From: CBDCOD01 sp965219665
GTDB taxonomy: Bacteria; Pseudomonadota; Gammaproteobacteria; CAKMZV01
Direction of reading: 5' to 3'
DNA length: 64,000 bases
Assembly (NCBI GenBank): GCA_965219665.1
Contig: CBDCOD010000025.1
Location: 62,001-126,000 of the forward strand
In this document: positions 41,157 through 50,930 of the stretch, piece by piece
How positions within the stretch are numbered: position 1 is the first letter of the stretch
How the letters are laid out: each line of letters starts with the position of its first letter
Notes under the pieces: model-generated
The model's database searches: none
Told to the model about the DNA's origin: nothing
What the model saw: only the letters and a program-made list of their open reading frames with translations
Made by a program: the position numbers and the translations under genes

Positions 41157-41934
41157 AGGCAGGTATATCGGGTATATTTTGTTGCACAAAATTACGGACA
41201 AGGAAACCAATCTTTTGGGCATCCTCCAAGTGTGGGTGGTGTTTTAGTCCCTGGGCAATATAGGTTTCTGCGTGGGGAATACGTTTGGTAAAACTATATA
41301 GTTGTTCTACGCCTCCGAAGGGGTCATCAGTGCCATGTATTATAAGAGTTGGTATGGTAATATTCGGTAGTTGCTCTAATAATCCTAATTGGGGAAGCCC
41401 CTTTTGTCCCCAGGTATTTATCCAGCCATCAACCAGATTATTAGGTTTAGTATGGTACTTGCTTAGACGTTGGCGCACTTCTGTAAACTCATCTGTTGAA
41501 ATGATTGTATGAATATTATCTACGAGATTAGCATCACGCTCACCCATAGCGGATATGCAAACACTTGCCAATAACCTATCACTTCTGGCAGCAGCTGCCA
41601 GCAATGATATAACGCCACCATCGCTATGCCCAACGCATACGTATTGCCTAATGCCAAAGTAGCTGATAAGTTGTTGTAGACGCGGGACTTCAAGGTGGTG
41701 AAAATCCAAAGGTCTGGGCTGTTTTTCAGCTGTTGACTTGCCATGACCTGCACGATCATAAAATAGTACATTGACAGGAAGTGTTGCTGTGACGTACTCA
41801 GGAAAACTATACCATTGCGCAGCACTACCGAGTGCTTCGTGCAGAAAAATCAGCCAAGGATAGTTGGGATTTTTAACAGTATATCGGCAATACAGTTTAT
41901 CTTGGTCTATTACAACGTATTGGTCTTCAAACAT
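41149..41934 (-). CDS. Alpha/beta-fold hydrolase, 261 aa
   Basis: The fold's nucleophile elbow is seen as VGHSDGGVISLLAAAA (Ser), the HEALG oxyanion-type N-terminal motif, LIIHGTDDPFGG (Asp) and a C-terminal His in LKHHPHLED. The substrate cannot be told; in such operons it may act on acyl-CoA or ester by-products. The ATG at 41934 (MFEDQYVV) is preferred over a TTG 33 bp upstream, because the extra residues look like promoter-region sequence. It is the first gene of the minus-strand arm. Confidence 0.75.
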   Translation of the reverse strand: MFEDQYVVIDQDKLYCRYTVKNPNYPWLIFLHEALGSAAQWYSFPEYVTATLPVNVLFYDRAGHGKSTAEKQPRPLDFHHLEVPRLQQLISYFGIRQYVCVGHSDGGVISLLAAAARSDRLLASVCISAMGERDANLVDNIHTIISTDEFTEVRQRLSKYHTKPNNLVDGWINTWGQKGLPQLGLLEQLPNITIPTLIIHGTDDPFGGVEQLYSFTKRIPHAETYIAQGLKHHPHLEDAQKIGFLVRNFVQQNIPDIPAYA

Positions 41935-42004
41935 AAAAACTATCGTATAGAGTATATTTTTGTTCAAAAAATAAATAAAGCTTTTCTTATGTAACGATTC
42001 TACA

Positions 42005-42080
42005 ATAGATATCTATCGACTAGTGTAAAAAAATCATGACGCAGTGCGTCAAAATGTATAACTATATGATATATATCATA
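42005..42080. promoter_or_regulatory. Three palindromes in the liuR/liv divergent region
   Basis: Perfect inverted repeats lie close together: ATAGATATCTAT (42005-42016), TGACGCAGTGCGTCA (42037-42051) and TATGATATATATCATA (42065-42080). They sit between the hydrolase-liuR operon and the liv operon, where a regulator would be expected to bind. The GC-rich TGACGCAGTGCGTCA stands out in an AT-rich region. Which protein binds is inference. Confidence 0.5.
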
Positions 42081-42141
42081 AAATAAGTATATCTGTATGA
42101 TGGTTAATACTTAAAAACAGGTGTCGTTATCAAAATAGGTC

Positions 42142-42170
42142 TTGACATATTTTTTATATAACCTCATAAT
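42142..42170 (+). promoter_or_regulatory. Candidate sigma70 promoter for the liv/liu operon
   Basis: TTGACA (42142-42147), a 17-bp spacer and CATAAT (42165-42170) form a near-consensus pair directed at livG, about 120 bp upstream of its ATG. The -35 is a perfect match. The palindromes at 42037-42080 lie just upstream. Confidence 0.6.
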
Positions 42171-42291
42171 CAGGCTATATTCTGATTCGTGAAAACCTAA
42201 CCTGAGAGGTAGATATTTGTCAACATGGGCTTGTAAGATATGGTGAGCATGAAATGGTATAAACTATGACTAATGTACTAATAATCGTTAT

Positions 42292-43071
42292 ATGAAAAAA
42301 CCTATTGGCAGCATTATTTCGTTAGACAACGTCTCCATGCAGTTTGGAGGAATCAAGGCGTTGACTGAGGTGTCGTTTGAGGTTGCACCTAAGCAAATTT
42401 TTTCCATTATTGGACCTAATGGTGCAGGGAAGACCACTATTCTTAATTGTATTTCAGGACGTTATCGCCCTACCCAGGGCTCGATTTTTTTGGGTGATAA
42501 AAACATTACGAACCACAAAGCAAATTCTTTGGCATCTCTTGGCGTATGCCGTACTTTTCAGAATATAGCGTTGTTTAACCATCTAAGTGTATTGGATAAC
42601 ATTATGATTGGTTTGCATCATCGCCTGAAAAGCAACTTCTTAACTGGTGGTCTATATTGGCTTTTCGGCGCACAGAAGGAGGAGATGCACTTTCGTCAAG
42701 AAGTGGAGCAAATTATTGATTTTTTAGAAATTTCACACATTCGCAAAGCAGAAGCAGGCACCTTATCCTATGGCTTACGCAAGCGAGTAGAGTTGGCAAG
42801 AGCATTGGCAGTTGGTGGGCATCTGATTTTATTAGATGAGCCGATGGCAGGTATGAACCATGAAGAAAAGGAAGATATGGCGCGCTATATTAGTGAGTTA
42901 TCCCCTGAATTCGGTATGACGGTGATTATGATTGAACATGATATTCGGGTCGTAATGGATATGTCTGATGAAATCATGGTATTAGATTTTGGCAAAAAAA
43001 TTGCGCAGGGTAAGCCCGAAGCGATTGCACAGGATGAATATGTGCAGAAGGCATATATGGGGGCAGAATGA
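42292..43071 (+). CDS. livG: Branched-chain amino acid ABC transporter ATPase (LivG)
   Basis: The 259-aa ABC ATPase has Walker A GPNGAGKTT, the Q-loop near LGVCRTFQNIALFN, the signature TLSYGLRKRVELARAL (a Y in place of the usual S-G-G), Walker B LILLDEPMAGM and an H-loop (IEHD). The RTFQN block and long loop before the signature fit LivG. It is the first gene of the liv operon and overlaps the acyl-CoA synthetase by 4 bp. Confidence 0.9.
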   Translation: MKKPIGSIISLDNVSMQFGGIKALTEVSFEVAPKQIFSIIGPNGAGKTTILNCISGRYRPTQGSIFLGDKNITNHKANSLASLGVCRTFQNIALFNHLSVLDNIMIGLHHRLKSNFLTGGLYWLFGAQKEEMHFRQEVEQIIDFLEISHIRKAEAGTLSYGLRKRVELARALAVGGHLILLDEPMAGMNHEEKEDMARYISELSPEFGMTVIMIEHDIRVVMDMSDEIMVLDFGKKIAQGKPEAIAQDEYVQKAYMGAE

Positions 43072-44962
43072 GCGTTGATGTTAAGCAGCTGCATAATTTT
43101 CCACTGCTGTTGCGCCATAATGCCAAACTGTATCCTGATGAGATCGCCATGCGCGAAAAGGATTTTGGTATCTGGGTTGAATGGACTTGGGGGCAGTGCC
43201 AAAAGCGATGTAGCATGATGGCATTAGGCTTGCATGCCTTAGGCGTTGGGCGCGAAGATGTCGTTGCTTTGATTGGGGATAATCGCCCTGATTGGGTGAT
43301 GGGTGAGATCGCCGCGCATGCCATTTCAGCGTGCTCCTTGGGTATGTATTGTGATAGCCTACCAGATGAGGTGGCGTATCTGTTGACGACAACAGAAGCG
43401 AAGGTGGCATGGGTTGAGGATGAGGAGCAATACGATAAATTATTAGAATTGGGTGAGAGTATCCCTACGATTAAAATGATTGTCTATTCTGACCCGCGTG
43501 GCATGGGCAAGTATGAAGATGAGCGTCTGTATTCTGTCGAGCAATTGATTGAAATGGGTGAAAAACAGTGCCAGAAAAAGCCACAGTTATATGATGAATT
43601 AGTCGATAGTATTGCACCTGATGCGATGCAAATTTTGTGTACCACGTCAGGCACAACCTCAAAGCCGAAGATTGCTATGTTACATACAACCAGAGTATTG
43701 GAGCATTGCGCTGATTATCTGACAGTTGATCCGCAAAAGCCGGGTGATAACTATGTTTCTGTATTGCCACTGCCGTGGATTATGGAGCAGGTTTATGTAT
43801 TAGGTAAAGGCTTGATGAGCCGCATGGTCGTCAATTTTGTGGAAGATCATCAATCGTTGATGAGCGATTTGCGCGAAATTGGACCAAACTTTATCCTATT
43901 GGCACCACGGGTGTGGGAGTCGTTTCTGGCTGAAATTAATGCGCGGATTGTAGATTCTACACCCTTGAATCAGTGGCTGTATAAGCATCTGACTCAGATG
44001 GCACTGGTAGCACAGAAGAAAGGGAAAAAATCCATAATAGCAGAATGGTTTTTGATGCGTTGGCTACGTGATCACTTTGGACTAAGTAATATTACTTCAG
44101 CAGCAACAGGTGGTTCTGCAATGGGAGAAGATACCTATAATTATTTTCTGGCAATGGGTATCCCATTACGTCAGTTATACGGTCAAACCGAGTTGTGCGG
44201 AGCATACACATCCATGTGGATGAGGATGTAGACATTGATAGTGTTGGGATTAGTTTTAAACGCTCGCAGCTTTATATTCATGAGCCTGATAACGAGGGTG
44301 TTGGTGAGATTTGTGCAAAAACCATAGGAATGTTTTCAGGTTACGTGAAGAATGAACAAGCCTATGAAGAAGATAGTATGCCAGATGGATTTTTACGTAC
44401 AGGGGATGCAGGCTATATTAAAGATAACGGTCATTTAGTTGTGATTGATCGCGTTAAAGACTTATGTCTAACTGAACAAAGGCAGCGTTTTTCACCGCAG
44501 TATATTGAGAATAAATTAAAGTTTTCTCAGTATATTTCTGAAGCAGTCATTATAGGGGATGGTTGTGCGTATTTGACTGCGATTATTTGCATACGCTATT
44601 CAACCGTTGGTAAGTGGGCAGAAAAACGGGCTATTGGTTTTACGAATTACACGAAATTAGCAGCCAATAATCAGGTATCACAGCTTATCCGTGCAGAGTT
44701 AGAGCACATTAACCAGCAACTGAATCTACCTATCCAGCGTTTTGTGCTTTTGTATAAAGAATTGGATGCGGATGATGGGGAGATAACGCGTACGCGCAAA
44801 GTACGTCGTACTGTAATTGCTGAAAAGTATGCGCATATCATTGATGCGCTATATGACGACAGCGACAGCGTGCATATTGATACTTTGATTACGTATCAAG
44901 ACGGTAGTCAATCACGCATTATTGCGGATATGGATATTATTAGATTAGGAGTAGAAAAATGA
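43068..44962 (+). pseudogene. AMP-binding acyl-CoA synthetase in liv operon, one frameshift
   Basis: This large ligase (about 631 aa if repaired) is like the long-chain synthetases: ILCTTSGTTSKPKIAML is the AMP motif, LRQLYGQTELCGAYT the A5 motif, and GDAGYIKDNGHLVVIDRVKD the hinge. The frame shifts at about 44205-44215, where ACACATCC probably lost one A (family pattern AYTIHVDED). The first part ends at 44231 and the second is open from about 44195 to 44962. AMP-binding proteins embedded between livG and livH are known in several proteobacterial liv-like operons. It may be a real mutation or a base-calling error. Confidence 0.85.
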
Positions 44963-45855
44963 ACTGGGAGTTATTGATTCAATTAATGCTCAATGGTGTT
45001 ATTGTTGGGACACTGTATGGTGTGGTTGCAGCCTGCTTTGTATTGATTTACAAGGCAACACAGGTGATCAATTTTGCACAAGGGGATTTTCTCTATTTAG
45101 GTGCAGCCGTTTGTTGGTCGATGGTCGTAACCTTTCAACTCCCTTTTTGGCTTGCCTTCCCCCTTGCCTTTGTCTTTATGGCTGCCTTTGGTTACTCAGT
45201 ACAACGCGTTTTATTGCGTCCCATGATTGGTGAGCCGCTTATTTCAGTGATTATGATCACGATTGGTCTGTCCGTAGTGATGCAGAAGTTATTGACATGG
45301 ATCTACACAGCAACGCCACATTCGTATCCGCAGATTTTTGCCAGCAATAGGTATCGAGATTGGACCGCTGACAATAGAGACAGCCTATGTAATGAGTATG
45401 ATTATTTAATTAGTGATTATGTTGGGATTTTATGTGTTTTTCCGCTATTCACGCTACGGTTTAGCAATGCGTGCTACTGCGTTTAATCAGCAAACAGCCC
45501 AAAGTTTGGGTATCTCTGTTAATAATGTATTTGCTATGGCCTTGGGTGATTTCAGCAGTAGTATATTGCTTTAGCGGGTGTGGTAGTTGGTCTGGTCAAC
45601 GGGGTATCCCCCGCACTTGCCTTCATTGGTATTAAAGTTTTTCCTGCAGTCATTTTGGGTGGATTAGATTCTATCGTCGGGGGCATTGCAGGTGGTGTCA
45701 TTATTGGTGTATTAGAGAACCTTGCTGAGTTTGTAGATAGTCAATACCTCCATATTGGCAATATGTATGCGATAGCCCCTTTCTGGATACTGGTGATTAT
45801 ATTAATGATAAAGCCTTACGGCTTATTTGGAACAAAGGATATTGAGAGATTGTAA
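44959..45855 (+). pseudogene. livH: LivH-type ABC permease, multiple lesions
   Basis: The first frame (44959-45486) gives LNGVIVGTLYGVVAACFVLI and YKATQVINFAQGDFLYLGA, the N-terminal half of LivH. After PQIFASNRYR an extra base shifts frame. IGPLTIETAYVMSMII is then followed by a stop, and FFRYSRYGLAMRATAFNQ, QTAQSLGISVNNVFAMA and VVVGLVNGVSPALAFIGIKV appear in other frames. The C-terminal part (45580-45855) ends YGLFGTKDIERL. At least three indels or stops lie between 45350 and 45580. The intact protein would be about 298 aa with 8 helices. Confidence 0.85.
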
Positions 45856-46932
45856 TGGCAATAAATTTACGCCCCTTGTGGTGATTTTCGTACAACCTAT
45901 AAGGCAGACCAAGCCTTATTCAAAACCCGTAATGGTTTTTGGTTCACGTTATTGACTATAGTTTTTTTTGCTGTTTGGGCACTGGTATCAGAGGATTTAT
46001 ATCTACTGTCACTGGGCGTACAAATTTGCTATTATGCGATTGCTGCCTTAGGCTTAACCCTCTTAGTCGGCTGCTCGGGACAAATCTCGCTTGGTCATGC
46101 CGCTTTTTTTGGAGTAGGTGCTTATGCCTCTGCGTATCTGGCAAATAATACTGCTATTCCTGTCATACTATGTATTCCTTTAGCAGGTGCTTTTACCGCA
46201 GCATTAGGGCTTTTCTTTGGGGCACCAGCAGCACGTATTCGCGGCTTATATTTGGCGATAGCCACCTTCGCATCCCAGTTTATCTTAGAAGATTTGTTTT
46301 TGCGTTTTGAATGGTTGACTGGTGGCTCATCTGGCGCCGCAGCACCAACGGTGTCTATCTTTGGCATTATGCTTGACGATGATCGCAGTTACTTCCTGTT
46401 GTGTTTGGCCTTTTTGGTTGCAAGTTCTCTATTGGTAAGCAATATGTTGCGTACACGAGACGGTAGGGCGTTTTTTGCTTTGCGGGATCACTATCTTTCA
46501 GCTGAGGTAATGGGTATTAATTTATCCAAGTATCGCATCATGGCGTTTGGAATATCGTCATTTTTTGCAGGTCTTGGTGGTGCCTTGTTTGCGCATTATC
46601 TGGGCTTTGTATCCGCAGAGGGTTTTACGATTTTTTTATCTATTCAGTTTTTAGCAATGGTTGTAATTGGTGGTTTAGGCTCGGTTGCTGGCTCTTTGCT
46701 GGGGACTATTTTTATTGTGCTACTGCCTGAGGTGCTGGAACTAACGGTCCCAGTGATGGAAAATTTCCTTCCAGAGAATGCCAGCACAGTGATGCACACA
46801 GCCCTCTCATTTATCAAGGAGATAGCAGTGGGCGTAGTTATTGTGTTATTTTTAATTTTTGAGCCTAAGGGTATATATCATCGTTGGAACATCATTCGTT
46901 CCTCTTTGCGGCTATACCCTTTTTCTCATTAG
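45855..46932 (+). pseudogene. livM: LivM-type ABC permease, N-terminal frameshift
   Basis: From the ATG at 45855 (overlapping the livH stop), MAINLRP is followed by an extra base in GCCCCTTG. Restoring it gives CGDFRTTYKADQALFKTRNG, then the intact frame from 45952. The rest has about 9 helices and the family motifs GLTLLVGCSGQISLGHAAFF, GAPAARIRGLYLAIATFASQ and the EAA-like VIGGLGSVAGSLLGTI. An internal start at 45952 would lose only the leader, so partial function is possible. The full length would be about 358 aa. Confidence 0.85.
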
Positions 46933-47080
46933 GGTCGGGTATGTCAAGTATGGCTGCCTAACGATAAAGAATCAATCGAACAAATTAAATAGGTAATGGT
47001 TGATTTTGGGTTTTGTGTTGGTATAGACTGGCACATGAGTTGATAGCAATTGCGAATCATAGTAGTTGTTGTTGTAAATT

Positions 47081-47106
47081 GGGTATTAAGGTTATGCTTA
47101 ATATCC
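47081..47106. promoter_or_regulatory. Inverted repeat upstream of the Liv substrate-binding gene
   Basis: GGGTATTAAG and CTTAATATCC are complementary at 9 of 10 positions, with a 6-base spacer (GTTATG). It lies 25 bp before the ribosome binding site of the substrate-binding gene. It could be an operator or a 5' mRNA hairpin. The surrounding 200 bp gap (46933-47131) has no gene. Confidence 0.4.
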
Positions 47107-47131
47107 TAAAACGATGTTATGGAGAAAGATA

Positions 47132-48370
47132 ATGAAACGAGTAATTGTTCAAATCCTCTTGACTACATTTGCTGTAACAGCAGTGAATGTATCAGCGAAG
47201 AGCGTGTTTGTTGGTCACCTGGCTGACTATACAGGCCCCACTTCCTTTATTGGTGTTGACTATGGGCAGGGTGTTCGTGATGCCTTAGACTATATCAATG
47301 CAACTGGTGGTATTAAAGGTACTAAATTAGATTCGGAGACATACGATTATGCCTATAAAGTACCGCAAGCCATTTCTAAGTACAAAGCTTGGCGGTCGCG
47401 CCAGAAAATGACCGCAATGCAAGGCTGGGGAACAGGTGATACGGAGGCACTCATCTCCTTTGTTGCGCGTGATAAAGTGCCAGTGTTCTCGGCGTCCTAT
47501 TCAGGGCATTTGACTGATCCAACTGGTGTTAATCCCAATACTAAGAAACCAGCGCCTTATAACTTCTTTTACGGTCCATCGTATTCTGATGCTTGTCGTG
47601 CATTAGTGCAGTGGGCTGCATCAGATTGGAAGGCAAAAGGTGGTAAGGGCAAACCTAAATTTGTCCATGCCGGTGCAAACCATCCCTATCCAGAAGCACC
47701 GCGTAAGGCCTGTGGTGAATATGCTGAAGAGTTGGGTTTTGACATCGTGCCACACGTGGTGGTTTCTATGAAGCCAGAAGATTTTAAAGCGCAGTGCTTA
47801 AGCATTAAAAATGCAGGGGCTAACTACACTTATATGGGTAACTTAGGTGGCTCTGTGGTTTCCTTACTCAAATCTTGCAATACAGTAGGTGTTCAAACTC
47901 AGTGGATGAGTAATATCTGGGCAGGTGATAAGAAAACTTTAGAAGCGATTGGCACGAACGCTAAAAATTATGTATTCCCTGCAGCTTCTGCTTTCTGGAC
48001 AGACAAAGAGAAAGGCATGGATTTATTACGTAGGATATCAAAGCAATCTGATCCAACTGGTAAAGTCTATCGTGTTCACCACTATATTCGTGGGGTTTGC
48101 TCGGCGTTCTACATGAAAGAAGCTATGGAATGGGCAGCAGACAATGGCGGGATTAAGGGTGCTAACATTAAGCAAGGTATGTACCAAAAGAAAAATTGGG
48201 TACCTAAAGGCTTAGAGGGTGTTTGCTTGCCGTCTACTTGGAGTGCGCGTGACCATCGTGGTTCAATCAATGTTAATATCTATCAAGGTAACGTCATTGA
48301 TGGCAAGGCTGTGATTGAACGTATTGACCAAGTTGGTTTGCCTCGTCGAGATGATTGGTTGGGATATTAA
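47132..48370 (+). CDS. livK: ABC transporter substrate-binding protein, LivK-like
   Basis: The 412-aa periplasmic protein has a signal peptide (KRVIVQILLTTFAVTAVNVSA) and the type I periplasmic-binding fold: GHLADYTGPTSFIGVDYGQG and LDYINATGGIKG at the start. GANHPYPEAPRKACGEYAEE and AGANYTYMGNLGGSVVSLLK occur within. It resembles the branched-chain amino acid or amide/urea binding branch, and the ligand cannot be read directly. The start follows GGAGAAAG. A 6-codon upstream extension is ignored. Confidence 0.9.
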   Translation: MKRVIVQILLTTFAVTAVNVSAKSVFVGHLADYTGPTSFIGVDYGQGVRDALDYINATGGIKGTKLDSETYDYAYKVPQAISKYKAWRSRQKMTAMQGWGTGDTEALISFVARDKVPVFSASYSGHLTDPTGVNPNTKKPAPYNFFYGPSYSDACRALVQWAASDWKAKGGKGKPKFVHAGANHPYPEAPRKACGEYAEELGFDIVPHVVVSMKPEDFKAQCLSIKNAGANYTYMGNLGGSVVSLLKSCNTVGVQTQWMSNIWAGDKKTLEAIGTNAKNYVFPAASAFWTDKEKGMDLLRRISKQSDPTGKVYRVHHYIRGVCSAFYMKEAMEWAADNGGIKGANIKQGMYQKKNWVPKGLEGVCLPSTWSARDHRGSINVNIYQGNVIDGKAVIERIDQVGLPRRDDWLGY

Positions 48371-48443
48371 AAATCTTAATCATCGTATAACTTATTGCAA
48401 GAGCTGCGTGTAGTGGCTCTTGCATGTTTTTGGTGAAATAACA

Positions 48444-49244
48444 ATGCAACCTTTATTATCCGTTAGCAATATTGAAGTCATTTATGATGAAGTCATTTTA
48501 GTATTAAGAGGCGTTACGCTTGATGTGCCAGAAGGAAAAATTGTTACCCTGTTGGGTCCTAATGGGGCTGGAAAATCAACCACACTAAAGGCCATTTCAG
48601 GGTTACTGGCGACCGAAGATGGTGAAATTAGTCGTGGTAGCGTGACTTATGATGGTAAGTTAATCAATAAGGAGCCTGCCGAAAAAATCGTGCGGTCAGG
48701 TATCGTTCAAGTTATGGAAGGACGTCGTATCATTGAAGACATGACTATTGAGGAAAATCTGCGTGTTGGCGCCTTTAGCACCGAGGCATCGCGCGCTGAG
48801 GTGAACGCAGACATTGAGCGCATGTATGCGTACTTCCCAAGGCTACGTGAGCGTAAAGGGCTCGCCGGCTATCTTTCAGGTGGAGAACAACAGATGCTGG
48901 CAATTGCACGCGCCTTGATGGCAAAACCTCGCCTACTACTGTTAGATGAACCTTCTATGGGTTTATCGCCTCTATTGGTGAAAGAAGTGTTTGGCATCGT
49001 CAAAAAAATTAATCAGCAAGAAGGTATTACTATCTTGCTGGTAGAGCAGAATGCTACACAGGCGCTGAATACTTGTGACTATGGTTTTGTTATGGAGTCG
49101 GGCAAAATTGTCATGGATGGAACACGTGAAAAACTATTGTCCAATGAGGATATTAAGGAGTTTTATTTAGGCAAAGGCAAAAGCGATGAAGGGCGCTCTT
49201 TCAAAAATCTAAAAAGTTTCCGCAGACGTAAACGCTGGCTATGA
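48444..49244 (+). CDS. livF: Branched-chain amino acid ABC transporter ATPase (LivF)
   Basis: The 266-aa ATPase has Walker A GPNGAGKST, the VQVMEGRRIIEDMTIEENL block characteristic of LivF, signature YLSGGEQQMLAIARAL and Walker B LLLLDEPSMGLSP. It closes the transporter gene set. The ATG at 48444 is preferred; the frame extends 8 codons upstream without a ribosome binding site. The C-terminal basic tail (about 250-266, FRRRKRW) is unusual for LivF. It overlaps the next gene by 4 bp. Confidence 0.93.
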   Translation: MQPLLSVSNIEVIYDEVILVLRGVTLDVPEGKIVTLLGPNGAGKSTTLKAISGLLATEDGEISRGSVTYDGKLINKEPAEKIVRSGIVQVMEGRRIIEDMTIEENLRVGAFSTEASRAEVNADIERMYAYFPRLRERKGLAGYLSGGEQQMLAIARALMAKPRLLLLDEPSMGLSPLLVKEVFGIVKKINQQEGITILLVEQNATQALNTCDYGFVMESGKIVMDGTREKLLSNEDIKEFYLGKGKSDEGRSFKNLKSFRRRKRWL

Positions 49245-50452
49245 GTGCGTTGCTTAACCTGAATAAACAAGCGCACAGTGTTCGCCAGCAGTGGCTGAGT
49301 CAGCAATTACTGTTGGCTATCCAGCAGTACCAGCAGCACTTACCTGCGTGGCTGGAGTTGATAGATAAGATTGCTTTAGATAAGGTAACCTCGTTAGAGG
49401 ACATTCATATTTTGCCGATAACGGCGAAGGATGACTTTACTCGGTTACAGCAGCAAAACCCTCCTTTTGGAGGTTTGCGCTGTGTAGGCAATAGTCCTCT
49501 TTTCCATTTATTTGTGTCACCTGGGCCTATTTATGAGTTTGATACGCACTGCGCTGATTTTTGGGGATTTGAGCAGGTTTTAGATGCTATCGGTATGGAT
49601 AGAAGTGACAGTATTGCCAATGCTTTTTCCTATCACTACACCCCTGCAGGGATAATGTTTGATGAGGCAGCAAAGCGCTTGTCCATTCCCATATTACCAG
49701 CAGGACCAGGCAATACCACCCAATTGATTGAAGCGATTAATCACTTCAAACTTACTACGTTTGTTGGCACTCCTGATTTTCTGAAAATCATTATTGATAA
49801 AGCGCATGAGCAGAATACACCACTAAAGTCTTTGAATAAGGCGGTGGTGTCTGGTGGGTATCTTAGCCCTGAAATTAGGCAACTGGCTCAGAATAACGGC
49901 ATTTATACTCTGCAGTGTTATGCTACAGCTGACGTTGGACTTATCGCTTATGAAACGATAGCGGAGGAAGGCTTAGTATGTGCTGAGCATGTTTGGATAG
50001 AAATTGTCAATCCTAAAACGTTGCAGCCAGTAACACACTCTGAAGTTGGTGAAATTGTAGTATCACGTTTGAGTGAGCATGCGCCCTTATTGCGTTTTGC
50101 TACAGGCGATTTGAGCACGCTGCTATCAGAACCCAGCCCTTGTGGGCGCACTCACCAGCGCATCAAAGGTTGGATGGGTCGTAGTGATGAGTCAGTTAAA
50201 GTGCGTGGTCAATTTATTCGTCCGTCGCAGATGAACAACCTCTTGAAAAGACTACCGCAGATTGAATCGCTACAGTTACAAGTCCATACGGAGAAAGGCA
50301 TAGATTATTTGCAATTGCACCTTTACGGTAATGATGCTGACAACCAGCAAGTGCAAAGTGCCTTTCGTGAGATTACGGGCTTGCGTTGTGAGGTCATGCG
50401 AGCGAATGTACCATTAGATTCACTGATCAAAGACCAGCGGAGCACCACATAA
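49241..50452 (+). CDS. PaaK-like phenylacetate/acyl-CoA ligase, 403 aa
   Basis: An adenylate-forming protein of the phenylacetate-CoA ligase group. AFSYHYTPAGIMFDEAAKR and VVSGGYLSPEIRQLA are typical of it, and RFATGDLSTLL with a C-terminal GRSDESVKVRGQFIRPSQMN is the A8 hinge. It lacks a standard S-G-(S/T)-T-G-P loop: the N-terminal P-loop region reads NSPLFHLFVSPGPIYEF. It may act on aromatic or branched acids. It is translationally coupled to livF. Confidence 0.75.
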   Translation: MSALLNLNKQAHSVRQQWLSQQLLLAIQQYQQHLPAWLELIDKIALDKVTSLEDIHILPITAKDDFTRLQQQNPPFGGLRCVGNSPLFHLFVSPGPIYEFDTHCADFWGFEQVLDAIGMDRSDSIANAFSYHYTPAGIMFDEAAKRLSIPILPAGPGNTTQLIEAINHFKLTTFVGTPDFLKIIIDKAHEQNTPLKSLNKAVVSGGYLSPEIRQLAQNNGIYTLQCYATADVGLIAYETIAEEGLVCAEHVWIEIVNPKTLQPVTHSEVGEIVVSRLSEHAPLLRFATGDLSTLLSEPSPCGRTHQRIKGWMGRSDESVKVRGQFIRPSQMNNLLKRLPQIESLQLQVHTEKGIDYLQLHLYGNDADNQQVQSAFREITGLRCEVMRANVPLDSLIKDQRSTT

Positions 50453-50474
50453 GGCGCATTAATAGGGCATACCA

Positions 50475-50876
50475 ATGAACGGAGAACAATTATTACAGCG
50501 TCTTAATGCCATCTATCCACATAATCGAGTGGCCATTGAGCAGATAGATGAAACAGGCGCTAAAGTGCGTCAGAATGTAACGGAGCGCGATACAAGATTA
50601 GGTAATAAGGTTAGCGGTCCTGCCATTATGGAATTGGTTGATGTAGCAGGTTTCTGTGTATGTTTGCCGCAACTACAGGCTGATGAAGATGGGGTAACCA
50701 TTGCATTACATATCCATTTTTTGACGCCCTGTGAATCAGCGCAATTATATGCACACTCTGTGTGTATTAAGTCTGGAAAACGGATTATGGTAACAGAGGT
50801 TAGCGTATACGATAGTCAGTCAAGGTTATGTGCTAAGGGCAGTGTTTCCTATATGCGCATTCCCAAGGCGACATAG
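50475..50876 (+). CDS. PaaI-family hotdog thioesterase, 133 aa
   Basis: This small hotdog-fold protein contains TRLGNKVSGPAIMELVDVAG (central helix with the family Asp-Val-Ala), VTIALHIHFLTPCESAQLYA and VTEVSVYDSQSRLCAKGSVS, the PaaI pattern. It may hydrolyse acyl-CoAs from the PaaK-like ligase or the pathway. It lies 22 bp after the ligase and 54 bp before the thiolase. Specificity is unknown. Confidence 0.8.
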   Translation: MNGEQLLQRLNAIYPHNRVAIEQIDETGAKVRQNVTERDTRLGNKVSGPAIMELVDVAGFCVCLPQLQADEDGVTIALHIHFLTPCESAQLYAHSVCIKSGKRIMVTEVSVYDSQSRLCAKGSVSYMRIPKAT

Positions 50877-50930
50877 TGAGGGTAGCAAAACCTTATATGA
50901 TAATTCAACAATATAGAAAAGGATGAATTA

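Noticed and set aside
44195..44231. Programmed frameshift in the acyl-CoA synthetase
   Set aside because: No slippery heptamer is visible and neighbouring livH and livM also have random lesions. A single lost base fits better.
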